Made by a program: the position numbers and the translations under genes. A DNA stretch of 64,000 nt from Gordius sp. MW1 (Eukaryota; Nematomorpha; Gordioida; Gordea; Gordiidae): positions 15,190,001 through 15,254,000 of the forward strand of contig OZ038526.1 in the NCBI GenBank assembly GCA_964036665.1, given 5' to 3'. A model generated the notes under the pieces. That model had not been told where the DNA came from. It saw nothing but the letters and a program-made list of their open reading frames with translations, and did no database searches. Shown here piece after piece: positions 39,040-51,900 of this stretch; the stretch's first letter is position 1; each line of letters opens with the position of its first letter.

Positions 39040-40780
39040 CTATGTGAAAGAGCATGAAAAAATATATAAAAGTAAGCCAATTTAAGAATCCTATTATCCT
39101 CGATTGACTTCCGAAAAGAGGTTTTAAGCTGCGAGAACTATCATTTTGACAAAAGACAACGTTTTATTGTTGCGATTAGTTTGTTGTATCGCAACGTGAG
39201 TGCTTAATTTTTGAAAACTGCTCTATGCGATCATGATTTCAAAGTAATATTTTTTAGATTCTGATAAATTTTTACTTGGGATCATAGAAACCACGTCTGA
39301 AAACGACAACTTTCATCGGATGAATACGGTTCAAAGAAAAGTATGTGTAAAATTTTGAGGTAAAAATATTTAATTTTTTCGATTCTATGTGAAAGAGCAT
39401 GAAAAAATATATAAAAGTAAGCCAATTTGAGAATCCTATTATCCTCGATTGACTTCCGAAAAGAGGTTTTAAGCTGCGACAACTATCATTTTGACAAAAG
39501 ACAACGTTTTATTGTTGCGATTAGTTTGTTGTATCGCAACGTGATTGCTTAATTTTTGAAAACTGCTCTATGCGATCATGATTTCAAAGTAATAGTTTTT
39601 AGATTCTGATAAATTTTTACTTGGGATCATAGAAACCACGTCTGAATACGACAACTTTCATCGGATGAATACGGTTCAAAGAAAAATATGTGAAAAATTT
39701 TGAGGTAAAAACATTTATTTTTTTTGATTCTATGTGAAAGAGCATGAAAAAATATATAAAAGTAAGCCAATTTGAGAATCCTATTATCCTGGATTGACTT
39801 CCGAAAATAGGTTTTAAGCTGCGAGAACTATCATTTTGACAAAAGACAACGTTTTATTGTTGCGATTAGTTTGTTGTATCGCAACGTGAGTGCTTAATTT
39901 TTGAAAACTGCTCTATGCGATCATGATTTCAAAGTAATAGTTTTTAAATTCTGATAAATTTTTACTTGGGACCATAGAAACCACGTCTGAAAACGACAAC
40001 TTTCATCGGATGAATACGGTTCAAAGAAAAATATGTGAAAAATTTTGAGGTAAAAACATTTATTTTTTTCGATTCTATGTGAAAGAGCATGAAAAAATAT
40101 ATAAAGGTAAGCCAATTTGAGAATCCTATTATCCTCGATTGACTTCCGAAAAGAGGTTTTAAGCTGCGAGAACTATCATTTTGACAAAAGACAACGTTTT
40201 ATTGTTGCGATTAGTTTGTTGTATCGCAACGTGAGTGCTTAATTTTTGAAAACTGCTCTATGCGATCATGATTTCAAAGTAATAGTTTTTAAATTCTGAT
40301 AAATTTTTACTTGGGACCATAGAAACCACGTCTGAAAACGACAACTTTCATCGGATGAATACGGTTCAAAGAAAAATATGTGAAAAATTTTGAGGTAAAA
40401 ACATTTATTTTTTTCGATTCTATGTGAAAGAGCATGAAAAAATATATAAAGGTAAGCCAATTTGAGAATCCTATTATCCTCGATTGACTTCCGAAAAGAG
40501 GTTTTAAGCTGCGAGAACTATCATTTTGACAAAAGACAACGTTTTATTGTTGCGATTAGTTTGTTGTATCGCAACGTGATTGCTTAATTTTTGAAAACTG
40601 CTCTATGCGATCATCATTTCAAAGTAATAGTTTTTAGATTCTAATTTATTTTTACTTGGGATCATAGAAACCACGTCTGAAAACGACAACTTTCATCGGA
40701 TGAATACGGTTCAAAGAAAAATATGTGAAAAATTTTGAGGTAAAAACATTTATTTTTTTTGATTCTATGTGAAAGAGCAT
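39040..40780 (+). repeat. Rearranged partial third copy of the nine-monomer repeat
   Basis: Resumes at the third monomer of the unit (TTTAAGAATCC at 39078, 2,415 bp or seven monomers after 36663). It runs through GCGACAAC and the GGGACCAT monomer, duplicates that last monomer once in tandem (39921 and 40266, offset 345), then continues with the CTAATTTATTT monomer. The unit is therefore missing two monomers at the start and has one extra internally, as expected from out-of-register exchange. Confidence 0.8.
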
Positions 40781-43700
40781 GAAAAAATATATAAAAGTAA
40801 GCCAATTTGAGAATCCTATTATCCTCGATTGACTTCCGAAAAGAGGTTTTAAGCTGCGAGAACTATCATTTTGACAAAAGACAACGTTTTATTGTTGCGA
40901 TTAGTTTGTTGTATCGCAACGTGAGTGCTTAATTTTTGAAAACTGCTCTATGCGATCATGATTTCAAAGTAATATTTTTTAGATTCTGATATTTTACTTG
41001 GGATCATAGAAACCACGTCTGAAAACGACAACTTTCATCGGATGAATACGGTTCAAAGAAAAATATGTGTAAAATTTTGAGGTAAAAATATTTAATTTTT
41101 TCGATTCTATGTGAAAGAGCATGAAAAAATATATAAAAGTAAGCCAGTTTGAGAATCCTATTATCCTCGATTGACTTCCGAAAAGAGGTTTTAAGCTGCG
41201 AGAACTATCATTTTGACAAAAGACAACGTTTTATTGTTGCGATTAGTTTGTTGTATCGCAACGTGATTGCTTAATTTTTGAAAACTGTTCTATGCGATCA
41301 TGATTTCCAAGTAATATTTTTTAGATTCTGATAAATTTTTACTTGGGATCATAGAAACCACGTCTGAAAACGACAACTTTCATCGGATGAATACGGTTCA
41401 AAGAAAAATATGTGTAAAATTTTGAGGTAAAAATATTTAATTTTTTCGATTCTATGTGAAAGAGCATGAAAAAATATATAAAAGTAAGCCAATTTGAGAA
41501 TCCTATTATCCTCGATTGACCTCCGAAAAGAGGTTTTAAGCTGCGAGAACTATCATTTTGACAAAAGACAACGTTTTATTGTTGCGATTAGTTTGTTGTA
41601 TCGCAACGTGATTGCTTAATTTTTGAAAACTGCTCTATGCGATCATGATTTCAAAGTAATAGTTTTTAGATTCTGATAAATTTTTACTTGGGATCATAGA
41701 AACCACGTCTGAATACGACAACTTTCATCGGATGAATACGGTTCAAAGAAAAATATGTGAAAAATTTTGAGGTAAAAACATTTATTTTTTTCGATTCTAT
41801 GTGAAAGAGCATGAAAAAATATATAAAAGTAAGCCAATTTAAGAATCCTATTATCCTCGATTGACTTCCGAAAAGAGGTTTTAAGCTGCGAGAACTATCA
41901 TTTTGACAAAAGACAACGTTTTATTGTTGCGATTAGTTTGTTGTATCGCAACGTGAGTGCTTAATTTTTGAAAACTGCTCTATGCGATCAAGATTTCAAA
42001 GTAATATTTTTTAGATTCTGATAAATTTTTACTTGGGATCATAGAAACCACGTCTGAAAACGACAACTTTCATCGGATGAATACGGTTCAAAGAAAAGTA
42101 TGTGTAAAATTTTGAGGTAAAAATATTTAATTTTTTCGATTCTATGTGAAAGAGCATGAAAAAATATATAAAAGTAAGCCAATTTGAGAATCCTATTATC
42201 CTCGATTGACTTCCGAAAAGAGGTTTTAAGCTGCGACAACTATCATTTTGACAAAAGACAACGTTTTATTGTTGCGATTAGTTTGTTGTATCGCAACGTG
42301 ATTGCTTAATTTTTGAAAACTGCTCTATGCGATCATGATTTCAAAGTAATAGTTTTTAGATTCTGATAAATTTTTACTTGGGATCATAGAAACCACGTCT
42401 GAATACGACAACTTTCATCGGATGAATACGGTTCAAAGAAAAATATGTGAAAAATTTTGAGGTAAAAACATTTATTTTTTTTGATTCTATGTGAAAGAGC
42501 ATGAAAAAATATATAAAAGTAAGCCAATTTGAGAATCCTATTATCCTGGATTGACTTCCGAAAATAGGTTTTAAGCTGCGAGAACTATCATTTTGACAAA
42601 AGACAACGTTTTATTGTTGCGATTAGTTTGTTGTATCGCAACGTGAGTGCTTAATTTTTGAAAACTGCTCTATGCGATCATGATTTCAAAGTAATAGTTT
42701 TTAAATTCTGATAAATTTTTACTTGGGATCATAGAAACCACGTCTGAAAACGACAACTTTCATCGGATGAATACGGTTCAAAGAAAAATATGTGAAAAAT
42801 TTTGAGGTAAAAACATTTATTTTTTTCGATTCTATGTGAAAGAGCATGAAAAAATATATAAAAGTAAGCCAATTTGAGAATCCTATTATCCTCGATTGAC
42901 TTCCGAAAAGAGGTTTTAAGCTGCGAGAACTATCATTTTGACAAAAGACAACGTTTTATTGTTGCGATTAGTTTGTTGTATCGCAACGTGAGTGCTTAAT
43001 TTTTGAAAACTGCTCTATGCGATCATGATTTCAAAGTAATAGTTTCTAGATTCTGATAAATTTTTACTTGGGATCATAGAAACCACGTCTGAAAACGAAC
43101 TTCATCGGATGAATACGGTTCAAAGAAAAATATGTGAAAAATTTTGAGGTAAAAATATTTATTTTTTTCGATTCTATGTGAAAGAGCATGAAAAAATATA
43201 TAAAAGTAAGCCAATTTGAGAATCCTATTATCCTCGATTGACTTCCGAAAAGAGGTTTTAAGCTGCGAGAACTATCATTTTGACAAAAGACAACGTTTTA
43301 TTGTTGCGATTAGTTTGTTGTATCGCAACGTGAGTGCTTATTTTTTGAAAACTGCTCTATGCGATCATGATTTCAAAGTAATAGTTTTTAAATTCTGATA
43401 AATTTTTACTTGGGATCATAGAAACCACGTCTGAAAACGACAACATTCATCGGATGAATACGGTTCAAAGAAAAATATGTGAAAAATTTTGAGGTAAAAT
43501 TTTTTATTTTTTTCAATTCTATGTGAAAGAGCATGAAAAAATATATAAAAGTAAGCCAATTTGAGAATCCCATATCCTCGATTGACTTCCGAAAAGAGGT
43601 TTTAAGCTGCGAGAACTATCATTTAGACAAAAGACAACGTTTTATTGTTGCGATTAGTTTGTTGTATCGCAACGTGAGTGCTTAATTTTTGAAAACTGCT

Positions 43701-45945
43701 CTATGCGATCATTCAAAGTAATAGTTTTTAGATTCTGATAAATTTTTACTTGGGATCATAGAAACCACGTCTGAAAACGACAACATTTATCGGATGAATA
43801 CGGTTCAAAGAAAAATATGTGAAAAATTTTGAGGTAAAATTTTTTATTTTTTTCAATTCTATGTGAAAGAGCATGAAAAAATATATAAAAGTAAGCCAAT
43901 TTGAGAATCCCATATCCTCGATTGACTTCCGAAAAGAGGTTTTAAGCTGCGAGAACTATCATTTTGACAAAAGACAACGTTTTATTGTTGCGATTAGTTT
44001 GTTGTATCGCAACGTGAGTGCTTAATTTTTGAAAACTGCTCTATGCGATCATGATTTCAAAGTAATAGTTTTTAGATTCTGATAAATTTTTACTTGGGAT
44101 CATAGAAACCACGTCTGAAAACGACAACTTTCATCGGATGAATACGGTTCAAAGAAAAATATGTGAAAAATTTTGAGGTAAAATTTTTTATTTTTTTCGA
44201 TTTATGTGAAAGAGCATGAAAAAATATATAAAAGTAAGCCAATTTTAGAATCCTATTATCCTCGAATGACATCCTTAAAGAGGTTTTAAGCTGCGAGAAC
44301 TATCATTTTAACAAAAGACAACGTTTTAATGTTGCGATTAGTTTGTTGTATCGCAACGTGAGTGCTTAATTTTTTAAAACTGCTCTATGCGATCATGATT
44401 TCAAAGTAATAGTTTTTAGATTCTGATAAATTTTTACTTGGGATCATAGAAACCACGTCTGAAAACGACAACTTTCATCGGATGAATACGGTTCAAAGAA
44501 AAATATGTGAAAATTTTGAGGTAAAAATATTTATTTTTTTCGATTCTATGTGAAAGAGCATGAAAAAATATATAAAAGTAAGCCAATTTGAGAATCCTAT
44601 TATCCTCGATTGACTTCCGAAAAGAGGTTTTAAGCTGCGAGAACAATCATTTTGACAAAAGACAACGGTTTATTGTTGCGATTAGTTTGTTGTATCGCAA
44701 CGTGAGTGCTTAATTTTTCAAAACTGCTCTATGCGATCATGATTTCAAAGTAATAGTTTTTAGATTCTGATAAATTTTTACTTGGGATCATAGAAACCAC
44801 GTCTGAAAACGACAACTTTCATCGGATGAACACGGTTCAAAGAAAAATATGTGAAAAATTTTGAGGTGAAAATATTTATTTTTTTCGATTCTATGTGAAA
44901 GAGCATGAAAAAATATATAAAAGTAAGCCAATTTGAGAATCCTATTATCCTGGATTGACTTCCGAAAAGAGGTTTTAAGCTGCGAGAACTATCATTTTGA
45001 CAAAAGACAACGTTTTATTGTTGCGATTAGTTTGTTGTATCGCAACGTGAGTGCTTAATTTTTGAAAACTGCTCTATGCGATCATGATTTCAAAGTAATA
45101 GTTTTTAGATTCTCATAAATTTTTACTTGGGATCATGGAAACCACGTCTGAAAACGACAACTTTCATCGGATGAATACGGTTCAAAGAAAAATATGTAAA
45201 AAATTTTGAGGTACAAATATTTATTTTTTTTCGATTCTATGTGAAAGAGCATGAAAAAATATATAAAAGTAAGCCAATTTGAGAATCCTATTATCCTCGA
45301 TTGACTTCCGAAAAGAGGTTTTAAGCTGCGAGAACTATCATTTTGACAAAAGACAACGTTTTATTGTTGCGATTAGTTTGTTGTATCGCAACGTGAGTGC
45401 TTAATTTTTGGAAACTGCTCTATGCGATCATGATTTCAAAGTAATAGTTTTTAGATTCTGATAAATATTTACTTGGGATCATAGAAACCACGTCTGAAAA
45501 CGACAACTTTCATCGGATGAATACGGTTCAAAGAAAAATATGTGAAAATTTTTGAGGTAAAATTTTTTATTTTTTTCGATTCTATGTGAAAGAGCATGAA
45601 AAAATATATAAAAGTAAGCCAATTTGAGAATCCTATTATCCTCGATTGACTTCCGAAAAGAGGTTTTAAGCTGCGAGAACTATCATTTTGACAAAAGACA
45701 ACGTTTTATTGTTGCGATTAGTTTGTTGTATCGCAACGTGAGTGCTTAATTTTTGGAAACTGCTCTATGCGATCATGATTTCAAAGTAATAGTTTTTAGA
45801 TTCTGATAAATATTTACTTGGGATCATAGAAACCACGTCTGAAAACGACAACTTTCATCGGATGAATACGGTTCAAAGAAAAATATGTGAAAATTTTTGA
45901 GGTAAAATTTTTTATTTTTTTCGATTCTATGTGAAAGAGCATGAA

Positions 45946-48900
45946 AAAATATATAAAGGTAAGCCAATTTGAGAATCCTATTATCCTCGATTGACTTCCG
46001 AAAAGAGGTTTTAAGCTGCGAGAACTATCATTTTGACAAAAGACAACGTTTTATTGTTGCGATTAGTTTGTTGTATCGCAACGTGATTGCTTAATTTTTG
46101 AAAACTGCTCTATGCGATCATCATTTCAAAGTAATAGTTTTTAGATTCTAATTTATTTTTACTTGGGATCATAGAAACCACGTCTGAAAACGACAACTTT
46201 CATCGGATGAATACGGTTCAAAGAAAAATATGTGAAAAATTTTGAGGTAAAAACATTTATTTTTTTCGATTCTATGTGAAAGAGCATGAAAAAATATATA
46301 AAAGTAAGCCAATTTGAGAATTCTATTATCCTCGATTGACTTCCGAAAAGAGGTTTTAAGCTGCGACAACTATCATTTTGACAAAAGACAACGTTTTATT
46401 GTTGCGATTAGTTTGTTGTATCGCAACGTGAGTGCTTAATTTTTGAAAACTGCTCTATGCGATCATGATTTCAAAGTAAAATTTTTTAGATTCTGATAAA
46501 TTTTTACTTGTGATCATAGAAACCACGTCTGAAAACGACAACTTTCATCGGATGAATACGGTTCAAAGAAAAATATGTGTAAAATTTTGAGGTAAAAATA
46601 TTTAATTTTTTCGATTCTATGTGAAAGAGCATGAAAAAATATATAAAAGTAAGCCAATTTGAGAATCCTATTATCCTCAATTGACTTCCGAAAAGAGGTT
46701 TTAAGCTGCGAGAACTATCATTTTGACAAAAGACAACGTTTTATTGTTGCGATTAGTTTGTTGTATCGCAACGTGATTGCTTAATTTTTGAAAACTGTTC
46801 TATGCGATCATGATTTCCAAGTAATATTTTTTAGATTCTGATAAATTTTTACTTGGGATCATAGAAACCACGTCTGAAAACGACAACTTTCATCGGATGA
46901 ATACGGTTCAAAGAAAAATATGTGTAAAATTTTGAGGTAAAAATATTTAATTTTTTCGATTCTATGTGAAAGAGCATGAAAAAATATATAAAAGTAAGCC
47001 AATTTGAGAATCCTATTATCCTCGATTGACCTCCGAAAAGAGGTTTTAAGCTGCGAGAACTATCATTTTGACAAAAGACAACGTTTTATTGTTGCGATTA
47101 GTTTGTTGTATCGCAACGTGATTGCTTAATTTTTGAAAACTGCTCTATGCGATCATGATTTCAAAGTAATAGTTTTTAGATTCTGATAAATTTTTACTTG
47201 GGATCATAGAAACCACGTCTGAATACGACAACTTTCATCGGATGAATACGGTTCAAAGAAAAATATGTGAAAAATTTTGAGGTAAAAACATTTATTTTTT
47301 TCGATTCTATGTGAAAGAGCATGAAAAAATATATAAAAGTAAGCCAGTTTGAGAATCCTATTATCCTCGATTGACTTCCGAAAAGAGGTTTTAAGCTGCG
47401 AGAACTATCATTTTGACAAAAGACAACATTTTATTGTTGCGATTAGTTTGTTGTATCGCAACGTGATTGCTTAATTTTTGAAAACTGTTCTATGCGATCA
47501 TGATTTCCAAGTAATATTTTTTAGATTCTGATAAATTTTTACTTGGGATCATAGAAACCACGTCTGAAAACGACAACTTTCATCGGATGAATACGGTTCA
47601 AAGAAAAATATGTGTAAAATTTTGAGGTAAAAATATTTAATTTTTTCGATTCTATGTGAAAGAGCATGAAAAAATATATAAAAGTAAGCCAATTTGAGAA
47701 TCCTATTATCCTCGATTGACCTCCGAAAAGAGGTTTTAAGCTGCGAGAACTATCATTTTGACAAAAGACAACGTTTTATTGTTGCGATTAGTTTGTTGTA
47801 TCGCAACGTGATTGCTTAATTTTTGAAAACTGCTCTATGCGATCATGATTTCAAAGTAATAGTTTTTAGATTCTGATAAATTTTTACTTGGGATCATAGA
47901 AACCACGTCTGAATACGACAACTTTCATCGGATGAATACGGTTCAAAGAAAAATATGTGAAAAATTTTGAGGTAAAAACATTTATTTTTTTCGATTCTAT
48001 GTGAAAGAGCATGAAAAAATATATAAAAGTAAGCCAATTTAAGAATCCTATTATCCTCGATTGACTTCCGAAAAGAGGTTTTAAGCTGCGAGAACTATCA
48101 TTTTGACAAAAGACAACGTTTTATTGTTGCGATTAGTTTGTTGTATCGCAACGTGAGTGCTTAATTTTTGAAAACTGCTCTATGCGATCATGATTTCAAA
48201 GTAATATTTTTTAGATTCTGATAAATTTTTACTTGGGATCATAGAAACCACGTCTGAAAACGACAACTTTCATCGGATGAATACGGTTCAAAGAAAAGTA
48301 TGTGTAAAATTTTGAGGTAAAAATATTTAATTTTTTCGATTCTATGTGAAAGAGCATGAAAAAATATATAAAAGTAAGCCAATTTGAGAATCCTATTATC
48401 CTCGATTGACTTCCGAAAAGAGGTTTTAAGCTGCGACAACTATCATTTTGACAAAAGACAACGTTTTATTGTTGCGATTAGTTTGTTGTATCGCAACGTG
48501 ATTGCTTAATTTTTGAAAACTGCTCTATGCGATCATGATTTCAAAGTAATAGTTTTTAGATTCTGATAAATTTTTACTTGGGATCATAGAAACCACGTCT
48601 GAATACGACAACTTTCATCGGATGAATACGGTTCAAAGAAAAATATGTGAAAAATTTTGAGGTAAAAACATTTATTTTTTTTGATTCTATGTGAAAGAGC
48701 ATGAAAAAATATATAAAAGTAAGCCAATTTGAGAATCCTATTATCCTGGATTGACTTCCGAAAATAGGTTTTAAGCTGCGAGAACTATCATTTTGACAAA
48801 AGACAACGTTTTATTGTTGCGATTAGTTTGTTGTATCGCAACGTGAGTGCTTAATTTTTGAAAACTGCTCTATGCGATCATGATTTCAAAGTAATAGTTT

Positions 48901-51900
48901 TTAAATTCTGATAAATTTTTACTTGGGACCATAGAAACCACGTCTGAAAACGACAACTTTCATCGGATGAATACGGTTCAAAGAAAAATATGTGAAAAAT
49001 TTTGAGGTAAAAACATTTATTTTTTTCGATTCTATGTGAAAGAGCATGAAAAAATATATAAAGGTAAGCCAATTTGAGAATCCTATTATCCTCGATTGAC
49101 TTCCGAAAAGAGGTTTTAAGCTGCGAGAACTATCATTTTGACAAAAGACAACGTTTTATTGTTGCGATTAGTTTGTTGTATCGCAACGTGATTGCTTAAT
49201 TTTTGAAAACTGCTCTATGCGATCATCATTTCAAAGTAATAGTTTTTAGATTCTAATTTATTTTTACTTGGGATCATAGAAACCACGTCTGAAAACGACA
49301 ACTTTCATCGGATGAATACGGTTCAAAGAAAAATATGTGAAAAATTTTGAGGTAAAAACATTTATTTTTTTCGATTCTATGTGAAAGAGCATGAAAAAAT
49401 ATATAAAAGTAAGCCAATTTGAGAATTCTATTATCCTCGATTGACTTCCGAAAAGAGGTTTTAAGCTGCGACAACTATCATTTTGACAAAAGACAACGTT
49501 TTATTGTTGCGATTAGTTTGTTGTATCGCAACGTGAGTGCTTAATTTTTGAAAACTGCTCTATGCGATCATGATTTCAAAGTAAAATTTTTTAGATTCTG
49601 ATAAATTTTTACTTGTGATCATAGAAACCACGTCTGAAAACGACAACTTTCATCGGATGAATACGGTTCAAAGAAAAATATGTGTAAAATTTTGAGGTAA
49701 AAATATTTAATTTTTTCGATTCTATGTGAAAGAGCATGAAAAAATATATAAAAGTAAGCCAATTTGAGAATCCTATTATCCTCAATTGACTTCCGAAAAG
49801 AGGTTTTAAGCTGCGAGAACTATCATTTTGACAAAAGACAACGTTTTATTGTTGCGATTAGTTTGTTGTATCGCAACGTGATTGCTTAATTTTTGAAAAC
49901 TGTTCTATGCGATCATGATTTCCAAGTAATATTTTTTAGATTCTGATAAATTTTTACTTGGGATCATAGAAACCACGTCTGAAAACGACAACTTTCATCG
50001 GATGAATACGGTTCAAAGAAAAATATGTGTAAAATTTTGAGGTAAAAATATTTAATTTTTTCGATTCTATGTGAAAGAGCATGAAAAAATATATAAAAGT
50101 AAGCCAATTTGAGAATCCTATTATCCTCGATTGACCTCCGAAAAGAGGTTTTAAGCTGCGAGAACTATCATTTTGACAAAAGACAACGTTTTATTGTTGC
50201 GATTAGTTTGTTGTATCGCAACGTGATTGCTTAATTTTTGAAAACTGCTCTATGCGATCATGATTTCAAAGTAATAGTTTTTAGATTCTGATAAATTTTT
50301 ACTTGGGATCATAGAAACCACGTCTGAATACGACAACTTTCATCGGATGAATACGGTTCAAAGAAAAATATGTGAAAAATTTTGAGGTAAAAACATTTAT
50401 TTTTTTCGATTCTATGTGAAAGAGCATGAAAAAATATATAAAAGTAAGCCAATTTAAGAATCCTATTATCCTCGATTGACTTCCGAAAAGAGGTTTTAAG
50501 CTGCGAGAACTATCATTTTGACAAAAGACAACGTTTTATTGTTGCGATTAGTTTGTTGTATCGCAACGTGAGTGCTTAATTTTTGAAAACTGCTCTATGC
50601 GATCATGATTTCAAAGTAATATTTTTTAGATTCTGATAAATTTTTACTTGGGATCATAGAAACCACGTCTGAAAACGACAACTTTCATCGGATGAATACG
50701 GTTCAAAGAAAAGTATGTGTAAAATTTTGAGGTAAAAATATTTAATTTTTTCGATTCTATGTGAAAGAGCATGAAAAAATATATAAAAGTAAGCCAATTT
50801 GAGAATCCTATTATCCTCGATTGACTTCCGAAAAGAGGTTTTAAGCTGCGACAACTATCATTTTGACAAAAGACAACGTTTTATTGTTGCGATTAGTTTG
50901 TTGTATCGCAACGTGATTGCTTAATTTTTGAAAACTGCTCTATGCGATCATGATTTCAAAGTAATAGTTTTTAGATTCTGATAAATTTTTACTTGGGATC
51001 ATAGAAACCACGTCTGAATACGACAACTTTCATCGGATGAATACGGTTCAAAGAAAAATATGTGAAAAATTTTGAGGTAAAAACATTTATTTTTTTTGAT
51101 TCTATGTGAAAGAGCATGAAAAAATATATAAAAGTAAGCCAATTTGAGAATCCTATTATCCTGGATTGACTTCCGAAAATAGGTTTTAAGCTGCGAGAAC
51201 TATCATTTTGACAAAAGACAACGTTTTATTGTTGCGATTAGTTTGTTGTATCGCAACGTGAGTGCTTAATTTTTGAAAACTGCTCTATGCGATCATGATT
51301 TCAAAGTAATAGTTTTTAAATTCTGATAAATTTTTACTTGGGACCATAGAAACCACGTCTGAAAACGACAACTTTCATCGGATGAATACGGTTCAAAGAA
51401 AAATATGTGAAAAATTTTGAGGTAAAAACATTTATTTTTTTCGATTCTATGTGAAAGAGCATGAAAAAATATATAAAGGTAAGCCAATTTGAGAATCCTA
51501 TTATCCTCGATTGACTTCCGAAAAGAGGTTTTAAGCTGCGAGAACTATCATTTTGACAAAAGACAACGTTTTATTGTTGCGATTAGTTTGTTGTATCGCA
51601 ACGTGAGTGCTTAATTTTTGAAAACTGCTCTATGCGATCATGATTTCAAAGTAATAGTTTTTAAATTCTGATAAATTTTTACTTGGGACCATAGAAACCA
51701 CGTCTGAAAACGACAACTTTCATCGGATGAATACGGTTCAAAGAAAAATATGTGAAAAATTTTGAGGTAAAAACATTTATTTTTTTCGATTCTATGTGAA
51801 AGAGCATGAAAAAATATATAAAGGTAAGCCAATTTGAGAATCCTATTATCCTCGATTGACTTCCGAAAAGAGGTTTTAAGCTGCGAGAACTATCATTTTG

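Larger units (their letters stand above)
31690..45945 (+). repeat. 345-bp satellite array, block D
   Basis: About 41 monomers marked by GTGATTGCTTAA, GATCATCATTTC, TGTGTAAAATTTTG with TATTTAATTTTTTCG, GGTAAAAACATTT, GACCTCCGAAAAG, GAATACGACAAC and TTTCCAAGTAA. It contains the nine-monomer repeat at 32830-39040. After about 42,900 it turns into block B-like monomers (TTTCTAGATTC, GAAAACGAACTTC, GCTTATTTTTTG). From about 34574 to the end it is copied again immediately to the right. No gene is visible. Confidence 0.95.
34574..45945 (+). repeat. 11,372-bp (33-monomer) duplication, copy 1
   Basis: Everything from the monomer with AAAGGTAAGCC (about 34586) to about 45945 is found again 11,372 bp to the right. 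Singletons within it, each also present in copy 2, include GATCAAGATTTC (41988), TTTAGACAAAAG (43622), GATCATTCAAAG (43709), AATGACATCCTTAAAG (44265), GAACAATCATT (44641), GACAACGGTTTA (44665) and GAACACGGTTC (44828). The left breakpoint lies between 34541 and 34586, judged from where the matching starts. Confidence 0.9.
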
